This document shows, piece after piece, positions 1 through 8,837 of a stretch of DNA of 64,000 nucleotides. The translations under genes were made by a program, and so were the position numbers. The stretch lies in assembly GCF_001612685.1 (NCBI RefSeq), contig NZ_BDAY01000070.1, positions 1 to 64,000 of the forward strand. The letters run 5' to 3'. The number at the start of each line of letters is the position of its first letter. The first letter of the stretch is position 1. The notes beneath the pieces are model-generated. The model did no database searches, was not told the DNA's origin, and saw only the letters and a list, made by a program, of their open reading frames with translations. Source of the stretch: Nocardia altamirensis NBRC 108246 (lineage in GTDB: Bacteria; Actinomycetota; Actinomycetes; Mycobacteriales; Mycobacteriaceae).

Positions 1-53
1 AACAGTGCCAAACCTCTGTGATCCCACCGGATCAGCGGCTGTAGCCGTGCGGA

Positions 54-1313
54 CTAGTACTTGCCGAAGAGGACCGCGGCGTTGTGTCCGCCGAATCCGT
101 ACGAGTTGTTCATGACGTAGTTGACGTCGGTGTATCGGGCTTTGCCGCTGACGATGTCGAGGTCGATCTCCGCGTCCTGGTTGTCGAGATTCAGGGTCGG
201 CGGGATCACCCCGTCGCGCAGGCTCAGCACCGAGATCGCCGCCTCGAGCGCGCCGACCGCGCCGACCGAATGTCCGAGCGCCGACTTGGGCGCGTAGACG
301 GCAGGATGCTTCCCGATCGCGGCGACGATGCCCTTGGCCTCGGCGATATCACCGAACGGTGTCCCCGTCGCGTGCGCGTTGACGTGATCGACCTCCGCAC
401 CCTCGACACCCGCGGTCTCCAATGCGCGCCGCATCGCGCGAGCATTGCCGCGCCCCTCCGGATCCGGCGCCACCAGGTGGTAGCCATCGGCGGTGAGGCC
501 TGCGCCGAGCAACCGGGCCAGCGGCTTGGCCCCGCGGGCCAGCGCGTGCTCTTCGGATTCGAGCACGAGCAGCGCCGCGGACTCGCCGAAGACGAAACCG
601 TCCCGGTCGCGATCGAACGGCCGCGAGGCCTTCTCCGGTTCGTCCACCCGCGCGCTCAGCGCACGCATGTTCGTAAAGCCGGACAGCGCAAGGGCATTGA
701 TGCGGCCCTCGACGCCGCCGGTCACGATGATGTCGGCCTCGCCGAGAATGATCGACCGCCAGGCATGCACCAGTGATTCGCAACCGGACGAGCACGCCGA
801 CACCGGCGTGACGACGCTCGCCCGCGCACCGAGCTCGAGCCCGAGCACCGCGGCTGGCCCGTTCGGCATCGCCATCGGAATCGCAAACGGCGAGACCTTG
901 CGATACCCCTTGTCGCGCATGATGTCGTTCGAGTCGACGATGACCTCGGCGCCACCGACGCCGGTGCCGATGCAGATACCGAGCCGGTCGTTGTCAACGG
1001 TCGGGGCGCCGAGGGTGTCCCAGATGCGTTTGCCCATCACATAGGCCACCTGCTGGACATAGGACATGCGGCGCTTCTTGACTCGATCGAGTTCGGCGGT
1101 CGGGTCGGTTTTGAACTTCGCGCCGATGGTGATCGGCAGTTGATTGCTGTCGACTTCGGGATCATCGAGTGGCCGGACACCGCTCTCGCCCGCGAGCAAG
1201 CCTTTCCAGGTGGACTCCACATCGGCGCCGAGCGCGGAGGAGACCTCGACCGCAGTCACCACCACGCTGCGGAAACCTCCGTTGCGAGTGGAGAACTCGG
1301 TGATATCACGCAT
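54..1313 (-). CDS. KasA/KasB-type beta-ketoacyl-ACP synthase
   Basis: This gene encodes a 419-residue elongating condensing enzyme of FAS-II, joining malonyl-ACP to an acyl-ACP in long-chain (mycolic) acid synthesis. The thiolase-fold active site is complete: nucleophile Cys174 in VSACSSG, His314 in NAHATGTP and His348 in KSALGHS with Lys343 before it. The C-terminal NNSYGFGGHN glycine loop is also present. The start at 1313 follows an AAAGGA about 12 nt upstream; an ATG seven codons earlier is possible but overlaps that site. Length and sequence resemble mycobacterial KasA and KasB about equally, so no symbol is given. It stands alone here, without acpM or fabD beside it, and its downstream neighbour is outside the window. 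Confidence 0.9.
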   Translation of the reverse strand: MRDITEFSTRNGGFRSVVVTAVEVSSALGADVESTWKGLLAGESGVRPLDDPEVDSNQLPITIGAKFKTDPTAELDRVKKRRMSYVQQVAYVMGKRIWDTLGAPTVDNDRLGICIGTGVGGAEVIVDSNDIMRDKGYRKVSPFAIPMAMPNGPAAVLGLELGARASVVTPVSACSSGCESLVHAWRSIILGEADIIVTGGVEGRINALALSGFTNMRALSARVDEPEKASRPFDRDRDGFVFGESAALLVLESEEHALARGAKPLARLLGAGLTADGYHLVAPDPEGRGNARAMRRALETAGVEGAEVDHVNAHATGTPFGDIAEAKGIVAAIGKHPAVYAPKSALGHSVGAVGALEAAISVLSLRDGVIPPTLNLDNQDAEIDLDIVSGKARYTDVNYVMNNSYGFGGHNAAVLFGKY

Positions 1314-1642
1314 CTCTGTCGCGTGTCCTTTCATCTAGCTGTACCGCTGCAATGCCGCGAGACCGGCGTCGACCCCCGACGGTCGCGCACTGCCTCGGCA
1401 GCGGGCCTCGCTCCCGATCCGGGTTGGATGGCCTGTCCTGCAATCTATTTGGCGAGTCGGCGGTTGCGACATGTACGGAACTCTCACAGCGCACAGTCGT
1501 GCGTTGTGGGAATATGCCAACGACGCGAACGGGTTTGCCCCTTAAGCTGTGCACCTGACCCGCCTACCAGCATGTTCTCGACAAGCATCGGCGGCGACCC
1601 AGACACCTTCTGTCGGAACCCGACAATCGCCCGAAGGCGAAA
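1314..1642. other. intergenic gap, no gene recognised
   Basis: This stretch of about 330 bases lies between the ketoacyl synthase start and the LysR stop. It should contain the promoter of the leftward ketoacyl synthase. I saw no convincing coding frame, tRNA or strong hairpin. Short open frames on both strands lack a ribosome-binding site and family resemblance. Confidence 0.5.
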
Positions 1643-2626
1643 TCAGTTCTCGGGCCGCTCGGTAGGCCGCAGCAGCGACTCGGCGGCGACCTCCCGCGCG
1701 GCGTTGCGGAACGCGGTCAGCACGGCGCCGATGGCAGGCGAGCGCGCGGCGTGCGACCGAGTGGCCAGTTCGTAGATGCGGGCGGCGCGCACACCGGTGA
1801 GGGGCAGGCTGGACAGCGCCGGGTTGACCACCGAGTAGCGCGGCATCAGCGCGACCGCGTAGTTGGTCGCGACCATCGCCTCGATCAGCCGGAAATCGTT
1901 GAGACGCTGCGCTATTCGAGGCTGCACGCCGGTGACGGTCGCGATCGAGCGGAGCACGTCGTCGACCGGGAAGCCGCCGCGGACGCTGAGCCAGGTCTCG
2001 TCGGCCAGTTCAGCGGGGGCGATCGAGGTGCGGCCCGCGAAGCGATGGGTCGGGGCGACGACCACGTCGATGGGTTCGCGCATGAGCATCAGGCTGGTGC
2101 TGCGCGGGTCCGCGGTCGGCGGCGACCGTTCGTCGCGGTGGGTCAGCACCACGTCGTAGTCGGCGAGCAGCCGAGGCACCTCGCTCGGCGGCAGGTCGAC
2201 GTCGCCCGCGAGGATGTCGACGCCGCTGTCGGCCATGGCGGGTAGCACCCTGGGCAGCAACAGGGCACCGCCGGACGGGAAGACCGCGACGCGCACGCGG
2301 CCGCGCGGCGAACCGCGATAGTGCGCCATCTCGATCATCGCCCGATCCATCGCGGCGAGCACCTCGTCGGCACGCACGACCAGGGCACGGCCCGCGTCCG
2401 TGAGCCGGATGCGACGGCCGTCGGGCTCGAGCAGTGCGACACCAGCCTCCTTGGCCAGCACCTTGAGCTGCTGCGAGACCGCGGACGGCGTCATCGACAG
2501 TGCGGCGGCGACCGCGGCGATGGTGCCGCGATCGGCGAACTCGCGCAACACCCGCAGCCGCTCGACCGACATCGGCGGGCCGATCGGCTGGTCAGCCACG
2601 ACCGCGTCCGACAACGGAAGCGTCAA
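1643..2626 (-). CDS. LysR-family transcriptional regulator
   Basis: This 327-residue protein has an N-terminal winged helix-turn-helix at about residues 19-80, with the LysR signature AAALSMTPSAVSQQLKVL. A periplasmic-binding-like effector domain runs from about residue 108 to 310. It is divergent from the EamA-family exporter at 2703, with only 76 bp between the starts, which is the usual layout for a LysR protein controlling its divergent partner and itself. A short dyad in the shared promoter (2641-2655) is a candidate binding site. The inducing ligand cannot be told from sequence. The last 15 residues are a low-complexity tail. Confidence 0.93.
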   Translation of the reverse strand: MTLPLSDAVVADQPIGPPMSVERLRVLREFADRGTIAAVAAALSMTPSAVSQQLKVLAKEAGVALLEPDGRRIRLTDAGRALVVRADEVLAAMDRAMIEMAHYRGSPRGRVRVAVFPSGGALLLPRVLPAMADSGVDILAGDVDLPPSEVPRLLADYDVVLTHRDERSPPTADPRSTSLMLMREPIDVVVAPTHRFAGRTSIAPAELADETWLSVRGGFPVDDVLRSIATVTGVQPRIAQRLNDFRLIEAMVATNYAVALMPRYSVVNPALSSLPLTGVRAARIYELATRSHAARSPAIGAVLTAFRNAAREVAAESLLRPTERPEN

Positions 2627-2640
2627 TCATGAAGGAAATC

Positions 2641-2655
2641 TACAGTAATACTGCA
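2641..2655. promoter_or_regulatory. candidate LysR operator dyad
   Basis: TACAGTA-A-TACTGCA is an inverted repeat with 7-bp arms and one mismatch (the inner CAGTA/TACTG arms are perfect). It lies in the 76-bp gap between the divergent LysR and EamA genes, 15 bp from the LysR start. It fits the T-N11-A style of LysR boxes. The assignment is inferred from position and symmetry. Confidence 0.5.
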
Positions 2656-2702
2656 CATTAATTCGATTTTCCTGATGTTTCGCAGCCACCACGATTGAGG
2701 AC

Positions 2703-3662
2703 GTGACCACTCGCGACCGCCTGCTCGGACTGACCGTCGTCCTGCTCTGGGGGCTGAACTTCCTCGCCCTCCGAGTCGGGCTCGACCACTTCCCGCCGTT
2801 CTTCTTCGCGGCGCTTCGCTTCGCGGTCATCGCACTCCCCGTACTGCTGTTCGTGCCGCGCCCGAAGGTCCGGTGGCGCTGGATCCTGCTGTACGGCACC
2901 GGTTTCGGCATCCTGCAATTCGCGTTCCTGTTCACCGCGATGCGGGTCGGCATGCCGACCGGGCTCGCGTCGCTGGTGCTGCAATCCTCCGCACCGTTCA
3001 CCGTGCTGCTCGGCACGCTGTTCCTGCGCGAACGGATCCAGCGGTGGCAGCTGGCCGGTATCGCGGTCGCGATGTTCGGCATGGCGGTCATCGGCTGGGA
3101 TCGGCTGGAACACGCCACCCTGCTTCCGGTGCTGCTCACGCTGGCGGCCGGATTCGGCTGGGCCCTCGGCAATATCGGCGTCAAGCAGGCGACGATCGAG
3201 TCCCCCGGGGTGAATACGCTGCACATGACGCTGTGGATCGCCGTCATACCGCCGCTGCCGATGTTCGCGCTGTCCGCCGCCACCGAGGGCCCGACCACCG
3301 GACTGCGTGCGCTCAGCGATTCCTTCTCCGGCAGCGGCTGGCCTGGCCTGGTGGCGCTTGCCTACACCGCGGCGCTGGCAACCTGCGTCGGCAGTGGGCT
3401 GTGGACCTACCTGATGAGCCGCTACCCGGCCGGGATCGTCGCGCCGCTGACGCTGCTCGTTCCGGTCGTCGGGATGACCGCCGCGTGGGCGTTTCTCAGC
3501 GAGACACCCACGCCCATGTCACTGGTCGGCGGCGTCATCGTGATCATCGGAGCCTTCGCCGCGACCTCGACCAAGCGCCCGCGGGTCATCGATCCGGTCT
3601 CCCCGGCACCCGAAGCGGAACAGGCCCCGCCCGAGCCCGTCAAACAGCTCGCCAACGCCTGA
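2703..3662 (+). CDS. EamA/DMT-family transporter
   Basis: This 319-residue inner-membrane protein has about ten hydrophobic segments arranged as two EamA repeats (about residues 6-135 and 150-285), as in drug/metabolite-superfamily exporters. Family members export amino acids, purines or small toxic metabolites; the substrate here is unknown. The GTG start is needed to keep the first membrane segment, but the only purine-rich motif (GAGG) is just 2 nt upstream, so translation may be leaderless or weak. The last 30 residues are a soluble Pro/Glu/Ala-rich tail. Divergence from a LysR gene suggests induction by a transported compound. Confidence 0.9.
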   Translation: MTTRDRLLGLTVVLLWGLNFLALRVGLDHFPPFFFAALRFAVIALPVLLFVPRPKVRWRWILLYGTGFGILQFAFLFTAMRVGMPTGLASLVLQSSAPFTVLLGTLFLRERIQRWQLAGIAVAMFGMAVIGWDRLEHATLLPVLLTLAAGFGWALGNIGVKQATIESPGVNTLHMTLWIAVIPPLPMFALSAATEGPTTGLRALSDSFSGSGWPGLVALAYTAALATCVGSGLWTYLMSRYPAGIVAPLTLLVPVVGMTAAWAFLSETPTPMSLVGGVIVIIGAFAATSTKRPRVIDPVSPAPEAEQAPPEPVKQLANA

Positions 3663-3944
3663 CTCGGGCCCGCTGGTCGGCGAGACCGCGACGAAGCACC
3701 GTCGCGTCCCGCTGACCGTGGCGGCTTAGGGGCTGCGCCCGGTCGCGGAACGTGATATCTAGTTGCGAGCATGTTTTGTTGCCCGGTAATCCGTTGCGGC
3801 GCGATGGGTTCGCGTTGCGACGCGACGGAATCGCGCTCGGCCGAGCGGAAGTTCGGGTAGGGCGGGTACAGCTGGGTCGGCCTGCCGCTTTACAGTAGTG
3901 ACAGCTTGTAACTAAGGGTCTCGAGGCAAGACACAGAGCGGCGC

Positions 3945-5720
3945 ATGGCAAGAAATCGATGGACCGTATCGCGGAGAACAGCACTCCGGGGCACGGTCGC
4001 GGCGGGGGTCGCGGTAGCAGGGGGCCTCGTTGGTGGTGCGCTGAGCGCGACACCCGCCATGGCCGGACCGGAGGGTAGACGGGTCGCGGTGCTCGGCGGC
4101 GGTGTCGCGGGCTTGACCGCGGCGCACGAGCTGAGCGAACGCGGCTTCCAGGTCACGATTTTCGAGCGCCGCGCCTGGGGCGGTAAAGCGCGCAGCGTGC
4201 CGGTGCCTGGCACCGGTGCCGGCGGGCGCCCCGATTTGCCCGGCGAGCACGGTTTTCGCTTCTTCCCCGGCTTCTATCAGCACCTGCCCGACACCATGCG
4301 GCGAATTCCGTTCCCCGGCAATCCGAATGGCGTGTGGAACAACCTCATCGCGGTGCCGGAGGCGCGGTTCGCCCGGCGCGACGGCGACGACTTCCGCCTA
4401 CCGGTCGGCCCACTCGCCCGAATGCCGTTCTCCCCGGACAGCTTCCGCGAGACGCTCGGCGCCGCACTGGCCACCTCGCTGAAGATGCCACCCAACGAGG
4501 GCATCTACTTCGCCGACCGCCTGCTCGTCTTCAACAGCAGCTGCGATGCCAGGCGTTACGGCCAGTGGGAGCACACCTCCTGGCACGACTACGTCGACGG
4601 CCACGCCCGCTCGCACGAATTCCGCGCGCTGCTCTCGCGCACGCTGACCAGCATCATGGTCGCGGCGAAGGAAGACGTCGCCAGCGTCCGCACCATCGGC
4701 ACCATGGGCGAACAGTTCCTCGGCAACCCGGCCGAGGTCGGCAACGACGGCGCGCTGGACCGCGTGCTGAACGGGCCGACCAATGCCGTCTGGATCGAGC
4801 CGTGGCTGCAGCGGATGCGCGAGCTCGGCGTTCGCTTCGAGCTCGGCGCCGAGGTGCGCGGGCTCGACATGCGCGGCGGGCGGATCGCCGCGGCCAGGAT
4901 CGTCGACCAGGGCGGCGCGGCGCGCACCGTCGAGGCCGACTACTTCGTGGTCGCCATGCCTGCCGAGCAGGCGCGGGCACTGTGGTCGGCCGATGTGCTC
5001 GCGGTGCGCCCCGAATTGGCCGCGATGAACCGGCTCTACTCCGACTGGATGAACGGCATCCAGTTCTATCTGCGCAGGCCTGCCGCCATCTCGCAGGGCC
5101 ACACCGCCTATATCGATGCGCCGTGGGCACTCACCTCGATCACCCAAAACCAGCTGTGGACACGCAAACTCACCGAATTCGGCGACGGCAGCGTCCAAGA
5201 CTGCCTCTCGGTCGACATCTCCGACTGGAACTCGCCGGGCCTGCTCTACGGCAAGCCTGCCAAGGAATGCACCCACGAGGAGATCGCCCGCGAGGTCTGG
5301 GCCCAGCTCACTGCCCATCTCAACGATCGCGGCGACGTGCTGCGCGATGCCGACCTGCACTCGTGGTTCCTCGACCCCGGCATCACCTGGCAGCCCGACC
5401 AACGCCGCAACGCCAACGCGGATCCACTGCTGATCAACACCGCAGGCTCGTGGGACTACCGCCCCGAGCCGCACGGCGCGCTCGAAAACCTGTTCCTAGC
5501 CGGTGATTACGTGCGCACGAACATCGACCTCGCCACCATGGAGGGCGCGAACGAGTCCGCACGCGCCGCGGTGAACGCGCTGCTCGAGGTGGCCGGCTCG
5601 AATGCCGAACGCTGCCAGCTGTTCACCCTCTACCGCGCGGCCGAGTTGGAGCCGCTGCGCCGCATCGACGCGGATCGCTACGCCGCACGCCAACCCAACA
5701 TGTTCGACGTACCGGTCTGA
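3945..5720 (+). CDS. Tat-exported FAD-dependent amine-oxidase-fold oxidoreductase
   Basis: The 591-residue protein begins with a twin-arginine signal (Arg10-Arg11 in SRRTALRG, a hydrophobic Ala/Gly/Val stretch to about residue 36, then a likely cut after ATPAMA). A Rossmann dinucleotide motif follows (VLGGGVAGLTAA, residues 49-60). The C-terminal FLAGDYVRTNIDLATMEGA block is the second FAD-binding motif of the amine oxidase / phytoene desaturase / hydroxysqualene dehydroxylase superfamily. It would be exported folded with FAD. The substrate is not evident, and no carotenoid or hopanoid genes sit nearby. The gene is monocistronic, with a 280-bp gap upstream and the long inverted repeat downstream. 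Confidence 0.82.
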   Translation: MARNRWTVSRRTALRGTVAAGVAVAGGLVGGALSATPAMAGPEGRRVAVLGGGVAGLTAAHELSERGFQVTIFERRAWGGKARSVPVPGTGAGGRPDLPGEHGFRFFPGFYQHLPDTMRRIPFPGNPNGVWNNLIAVPEARFARRDGDDFRLPVGPLARMPFSPDSFRETLGAALATSLKMPPNEGIYFADRLLVFNSSCDARRYGQWEHTSWHDYVDGHARSHEFRALLSRTLTSIMVAAKEDVASVRTIGTMGEQFLGNPAEVGNDGALDRVLNGPTNAVWIEPWLQRMRELGVRFELGAEVRGLDMRGGRIAAARIVDQGGAARTVEADYFVVAMPAEQARALWSADVLAVRPELAAMNRLYSDWMNGIQFYLRRPAAISQGHTAYIDAPWALTSITQNQLWTRKLTEFGDGSVQDCLSVDISDWNSPGLLYGKPAKECTHEEIAREVWAQLTAHLNDRGDVLRDADLHSWFLDPGITWQPDQRRNANADPLLINTAGSWDYRPEPHGALENLFLAGDYVRTNIDLATMEGANESARAAVNALLEVAGSNAERCQLFTLYRAAELEPLRRIDADRYAARQPNMFDVPV

Positions 5721-5812
5721 GGTGCTGGACGGCGAAAACCTCTGCGGTGCAAGCCCCAGCGTTACACGACCGCCTCACCCAACCACCACGGAGCGAGTCT
5801 TACGAGCGACCC

Positions 5813-5904
5813 GTTCGCGGCCGTCTCGCGTCTCAGCGGTCGAAGCGCATGCGCCGCAGGCGCGAGTCTCGACCGCTGAGACGCGAGACTAAGGGGCCGC
5901 GAAC
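5813..5904. repeat. long imperfect inverted repeat (giant hairpin)
   Basis: Bases 5823-5843 and 5869-5889 are perfect 21-nt inverted copies separated by 25 nt. Outside them 5813-5822 and 5895-5904 are a further perfect 10-nt inverted pair, offset by a 5-nt bulge (5890-5894). The transcript could fold into a 31-bp stem. The repeat sits between a rightward gene ending at 5720 and one starting at 5938, so it may act as terminator or processing element, but no U-tract follows. It is far longer than the other terminators in the window. Confidence 0.85.
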
Positions 5905-5937
5905 CACGCCGCGGCCACGCGGCCAATAATGCAGGGT

Positions 5938-6573
5938 ATGGGCGAGAGTACCGACACGATCACCGATCCGGCCGAACTGCGGGCACTGCTCGGTGAGGTG
6001 GGATCTCGCGCCGCCAGCAAGGAGCGCGTCACGCTGCACCCGAGGGATCGCGACTGGATCGCCGCGTCCCCGTTCCTCGTGATGAGCACCAGCGACGCCG
6101 ACGGCAACTGCGACGCGTCACCGAAGGGCGACCCGGCAGGCTTCGTGCGGGTGCTCGACGACCGGACCGTCGCGATCCCGGAACGCCCAGGCAACCGCCG
6201 GGCCGACGGCTACCTCAACATCCTCGCCAATCCCCATGTCGGCCTGCTGTTCGTCATCCCTGGCCGCAGCCAGACCTTGCGGATCAACGGCCGTGCCCGG
6301 CTCGTGCGCGACGCACCGTACTTCGATGACATGGTGGTGCGCGGCCATCGCCCGATCCTCGCGGTCGAGGTCGACATCGACCAGATCTTCTTCCACTGCG
6401 CCAAGGCTTTCCTGCGCAGCCACCTGTGGCAGCCGGACGAGTGGCCCGCCGACAACCTCCCGAGCTGGGCCCGCCTGGTCAAGGAGGTCCAGACGGACAC
6501 CACCGAAACCCTGGAGGAACTCGAACGCCACTACGCCCCCGCGAACTACAACGCGAAGCTTTATCAGGGCTGA
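5938..6573 (+). CDS. PPOX-type FMN-binding flavoprotein (MSMEG_1061-like)
   Basis: This 211-residue protein belongs to the pyridoxamine-5'-phosphate-oxidase-like split-barrel family. The core has the typical WIAASPFLVMSTSDADGNCDASPKGDP strand pattern split here over residues 40-65, followed by ERPGNRRADGYLNI and the HVGLLFVIPG strand. The conserved C-terminal part covers FFHCAKAFLRS and a final tail ending near YNAKLYQG. Members bind FMN or F420 and reduce or detoxify small substrates; the actual substrate is unknown. Two ATGs nine bases apart (5929 and 5938) are possible starts; the second was chosen because GCAGGG precedes it. The size (about 210 residues) matches the MSMEG_1061-type subfamily. 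Confidence 0.82.
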   Translation: MGESTDTITDPAELRALLGEVGSRAASKERVTLHPRDRDWIAASPFLVMSTSDADGNCDASPKGDPAGFVRVLDDRTVAIPERPGNRRADGYLNILANPHVGLLFVIPGRSQTLRINGRARLVRDAPYFDDMVVRGHRPILAVEVDIDQIFFHCAKAFLRSHLWQPDEWPADNLPSWARLVKEVQTDTTETLEELERHYAPANYNAKLYQG

Positions 6574-6708
6574 GCCATCCAGCGGATCGGCCCCGACCAG
6601 GTGCGCAGCCGACGGGAGATACCGGCTCGATACCGCAAGACCTGGCGAGTGGGCTACGCCACTGGACCGGACCGCGCTCGTCGTCGGCCGCGAACATAGA
6701 CTCGCGGC

Positions 6709-7947
6709 GTGGCAGACATTTCGGTGCGTGGGCGAATCGCGCTGCGGGCCGCGGCGGCAGCGTCGTGGGCCTCGCAAAAAGCGGGACGCGGCAAGGGATC
6801 GATGATCGGCGGGCTCATCGCGCTGCAGATCGACAAGACGATCATGAAGCAGCTCGGCCGCGGCCGCCGCACGGTGCTGATCACCGGCACCAACGGCAAA
6901 TCCACCACCACCAGGATGACCACCGCGGCGCTCAGCACGCTCGGCGCGGTCGCCACGCAGGCCGACGGCGCCAACATGGACGCGGGCATCGTGGCCGCGC
7001 TCAGCGCGCATCGCGGCGCGCCGCTCGCCGCGATCGAGGTGGACGAGCTGCACCTGCCGCACGTCACCGACGCGCTCGACCCGGCGGCGGTGGTGCTGCT
7101 GAACCTGAGCCGCGACCAGCTGGACCGGGTCGGCGAGATCAACATGATCGAGCGCAGGTTGCGCGCGGGCCTGGCAAAGCACCCGAACACCGTGGTGATC
7201 GCCAACTGCGACGACGTGCTGGTCACCTCGATCGCCTACGACCACCCGAATGTGGTGTGGGTGGCCGCGGGCAGCGGCTGGTCGATGGATGCGACCAGTT
7301 GCCCGCGCAGTGGCGAGCCGATCGTGTGGGAGGGCAGTCACTGGCGCAGCACCGGCGCGGATTTCGCACGGCCGGAACCGAATTGGTGGCTCGACGGGGA
7401 CGATCTCGTCGGTCCTGAAGGACTGCGTCTTCCGCTGACACTTGCGCTGCCAGGCCGCGCCAACCGCGGCAACGCCGCGCAGGCGGTGGCCGCAGCCGTC
7501 GCACTCGGCGCCGAACCCGCACAGTCCGCCACCGCGGTGGGCACTGTGCGCGAGATCGCGGGCCGCTACCGCACGGTGCAGGTCGGCGAGCACGCCGCCA
7601 GGCTGCTGCTCGCGAAGAACCCGGCGGGCTGGCAGGAAGCGCTGTCGATGATCGAACCCGGCTCGGCCGGGCTGGTCATCGCGGTGAACGGGCAGGTGCC
7701 CGACGGCGAGGACCTGTCCTGGCTCTGGGACGTGCGGTTCGAGCATTTCGAAGGCGTCCAGGTGGTCGCCGCCGGCGAGCGGGCCACCGATCTCGCCGTC
7801 CGCCTCACCTATGCGGGCGTCGAGCACACCACGGTGCCGAATCCGTTGCGCGCCATCGCCTCCTGCCCGGCCGGGCATGTCGAGGTGCTGGCCAACTACA
7901 CCGCGTTCCGCGATCTCAACCGCGACCTGGAGGAGCGGACGGCATGA
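6709..7947 (+). CDS. murT: MurT, lipid II isoglutaminyl synthase ligase subunit
   Basis: The 412-residue Mur-ligase-like protein works with GatD to amidate the alpha-carboxyl of D-Glu in lipid II at the cytoplasmic membrane face. The ATP P-loop GTNGKSTTT lies at residues 60-68, followed by the Mur ligase centre and a C-terminal MurT-specific domain (DUF1727) from about residue 300. Firmicute MurT carries a four-Cys zinc ribbon in the central domain. Here the equivalent region (about residues 188-210) keeps a single Cys (SCPRSGEP), so the metal site looks lost. The gene overlaps gatD by 4 bp (ATGA), so the subunits are translationally coupled. The order matches mycobacterial rv3712-rv3713. Confidence 0.95.
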   Translation: MADISVRGRIALRAAAAASWASQKAGRGKGSMIGGLIALQIDKTIMKQLGRGRRTVLITGTNGKSTTTRMTTAALSTLGAVATQADGANMDAGIVAALSAHRGAPLAAIEVDELHLPHVTDALDPAAVVLLNLSRDQLDRVGEINMIERRLRAGLAKHPNTVVIANCDDVLVTSIAYDHPNVVWVAAGSGWSMDATSCPRSGEPIVWEGSHWRSTGADFARPEPNWWLDGDDLVGPEGLRLPLTLALPGRANRGNAAQAVAAAVALGAEPAQSATAVGTVREIAGRYRTVQVGEHAARLLLAKNPAGWQEALSMIEPGSAGLVIAVNGQVPDGEDLSWLWDVRFEHFEGVQVVAAGERATDLAVRLTYAGVEHTTVPNPLRAIASCPAGHVEVLANYTAFRDLNRDLEERTA

Positions 7948-8654
7948 CCGAATCGACTGTGCGCATCGGGCTGGTGCTGCCCGATGTGATGGGCACCTAC
8001 GGCGACGGCGGCAACGCACTCGTGCTGCGGCAGCGGCTGCGGCTGCGCGGCCATGCCGCCGAGATCATCGAAATCACCCTGGCCGACCCGGTTCCCGATT
8101 CACTGGACATCTACACCCTTGGCGGCGCCGAGGATTCGGCGCAGCGGCTGGCGACCAGGCACCTGCAGCGCTACCCTGGCCTGCAGCAGGCTGCGGCCAA
8201 AGGCGCACCGGTGCTTGCCATCTGCGCCGCCATCCAGGTGCTCGGCCAGTGGTACGAGACGTCGTCGGGTGAGCGCGTCGACGGCGTCGGCATGATCGAC
8301 GTCACCACCTCGCCGCAGCAACAGCGCGCGATCGGCGAGGTCACCACAACGCCGCTGCTGCCAGGCCTCACGGCCGCGCTGACCGGATTCGAAAACCACC
8401 GTGGCGGAACCAAACTCGGCGGCGAGGCGACCGGGCTCGCGCGGGTCACCCGCGGGGTCGGCAACGGCGTCGGCGACGGACTCGAAGGCGTAGTACAGGG
8501 TTCGGTGCTCGGCACCTACATGCACGGCCCCGCGCTGGCACGCAATCCCGAACTCGCCGATCTGCTGTTGGCACGGGCACTCGGCGTTTCGGAACTGGCT
8601 CCGCTGTCCATGCCCGAAGTCGAGCAATTGCGCCGCGAACGATTGCGCGCGTAG
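7944..8654 (+). CDS. gatD: GatD, lipid II isoglutaminyl synthase glutaminase subunit
   Basis: This 236-residue class I glutamine amidotransferase, of the CobB/CobQ-like type, supplies ammonia from glutamine to MurT. The nucleophile is Cys94 in LAICAAIQVLG and the catalytic His is His194 in GTYMHGP. Both sit where expected from the S. aureus enzyme, whose nucleophile is, as I recall, also Cys94. The middle contains the ENHRGGTKLG loop conserved in the family. It begins inside the murT stop, so the two proteins are probably made in equal amounts. A hairpin 22 bp after the stop likely ends the operon. Confidence 0.95.
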   Translation: MTESTVRIGLVLPDVMGTYGDGGNALVLRQRLRLRGHAAEIIEITLADPVPDSLDIYTLGGAEDSAQRLATRHLQRYPGLQQAAAKGAPVLAICAAIQVLGQWYETSSGERVDGVGMIDVTTSPQQQRAIGEVTTTPLLPGLTAALTGFENHRGGTKLGGEATGLARVTRGVGNGVGDGLEGVVQGSVLGTYMHGPALARNPELADLLLARALGVSELAPLSMPEVEQLRRERLRA

Positions 8655-8675
8655 TTACCCGACAGCGCACGATGT

Positions 8676-8701
8676 GCGGTGCGTGCGAAACCGCGCACCG
8701 C
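8676..8701 (+). terminator. hairpin after gatD
   Basis: GCGGTGCG (8676-8683) and CGCACCGC (8694-8701) form a perfect 8-bp stem with a 10-nt loop, 22 bp after the gatD stop. No clear T-run follows, so it would be a weak intrinsic or structure-assisted terminator. Confidence 0.45.
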
Positions 8702-8837
8702 TACTCGCACTATTGCATTGTTTGTCGTGCGTAACTAGGTCCGCACTGGACAGCGACACCGCCACGTCTGCGGACAGAACGCGACTCGACCGGCTCGCTC
8801 CGTGGTGCGGAGCAATTTGCACGCTACGCTCCCCGCT

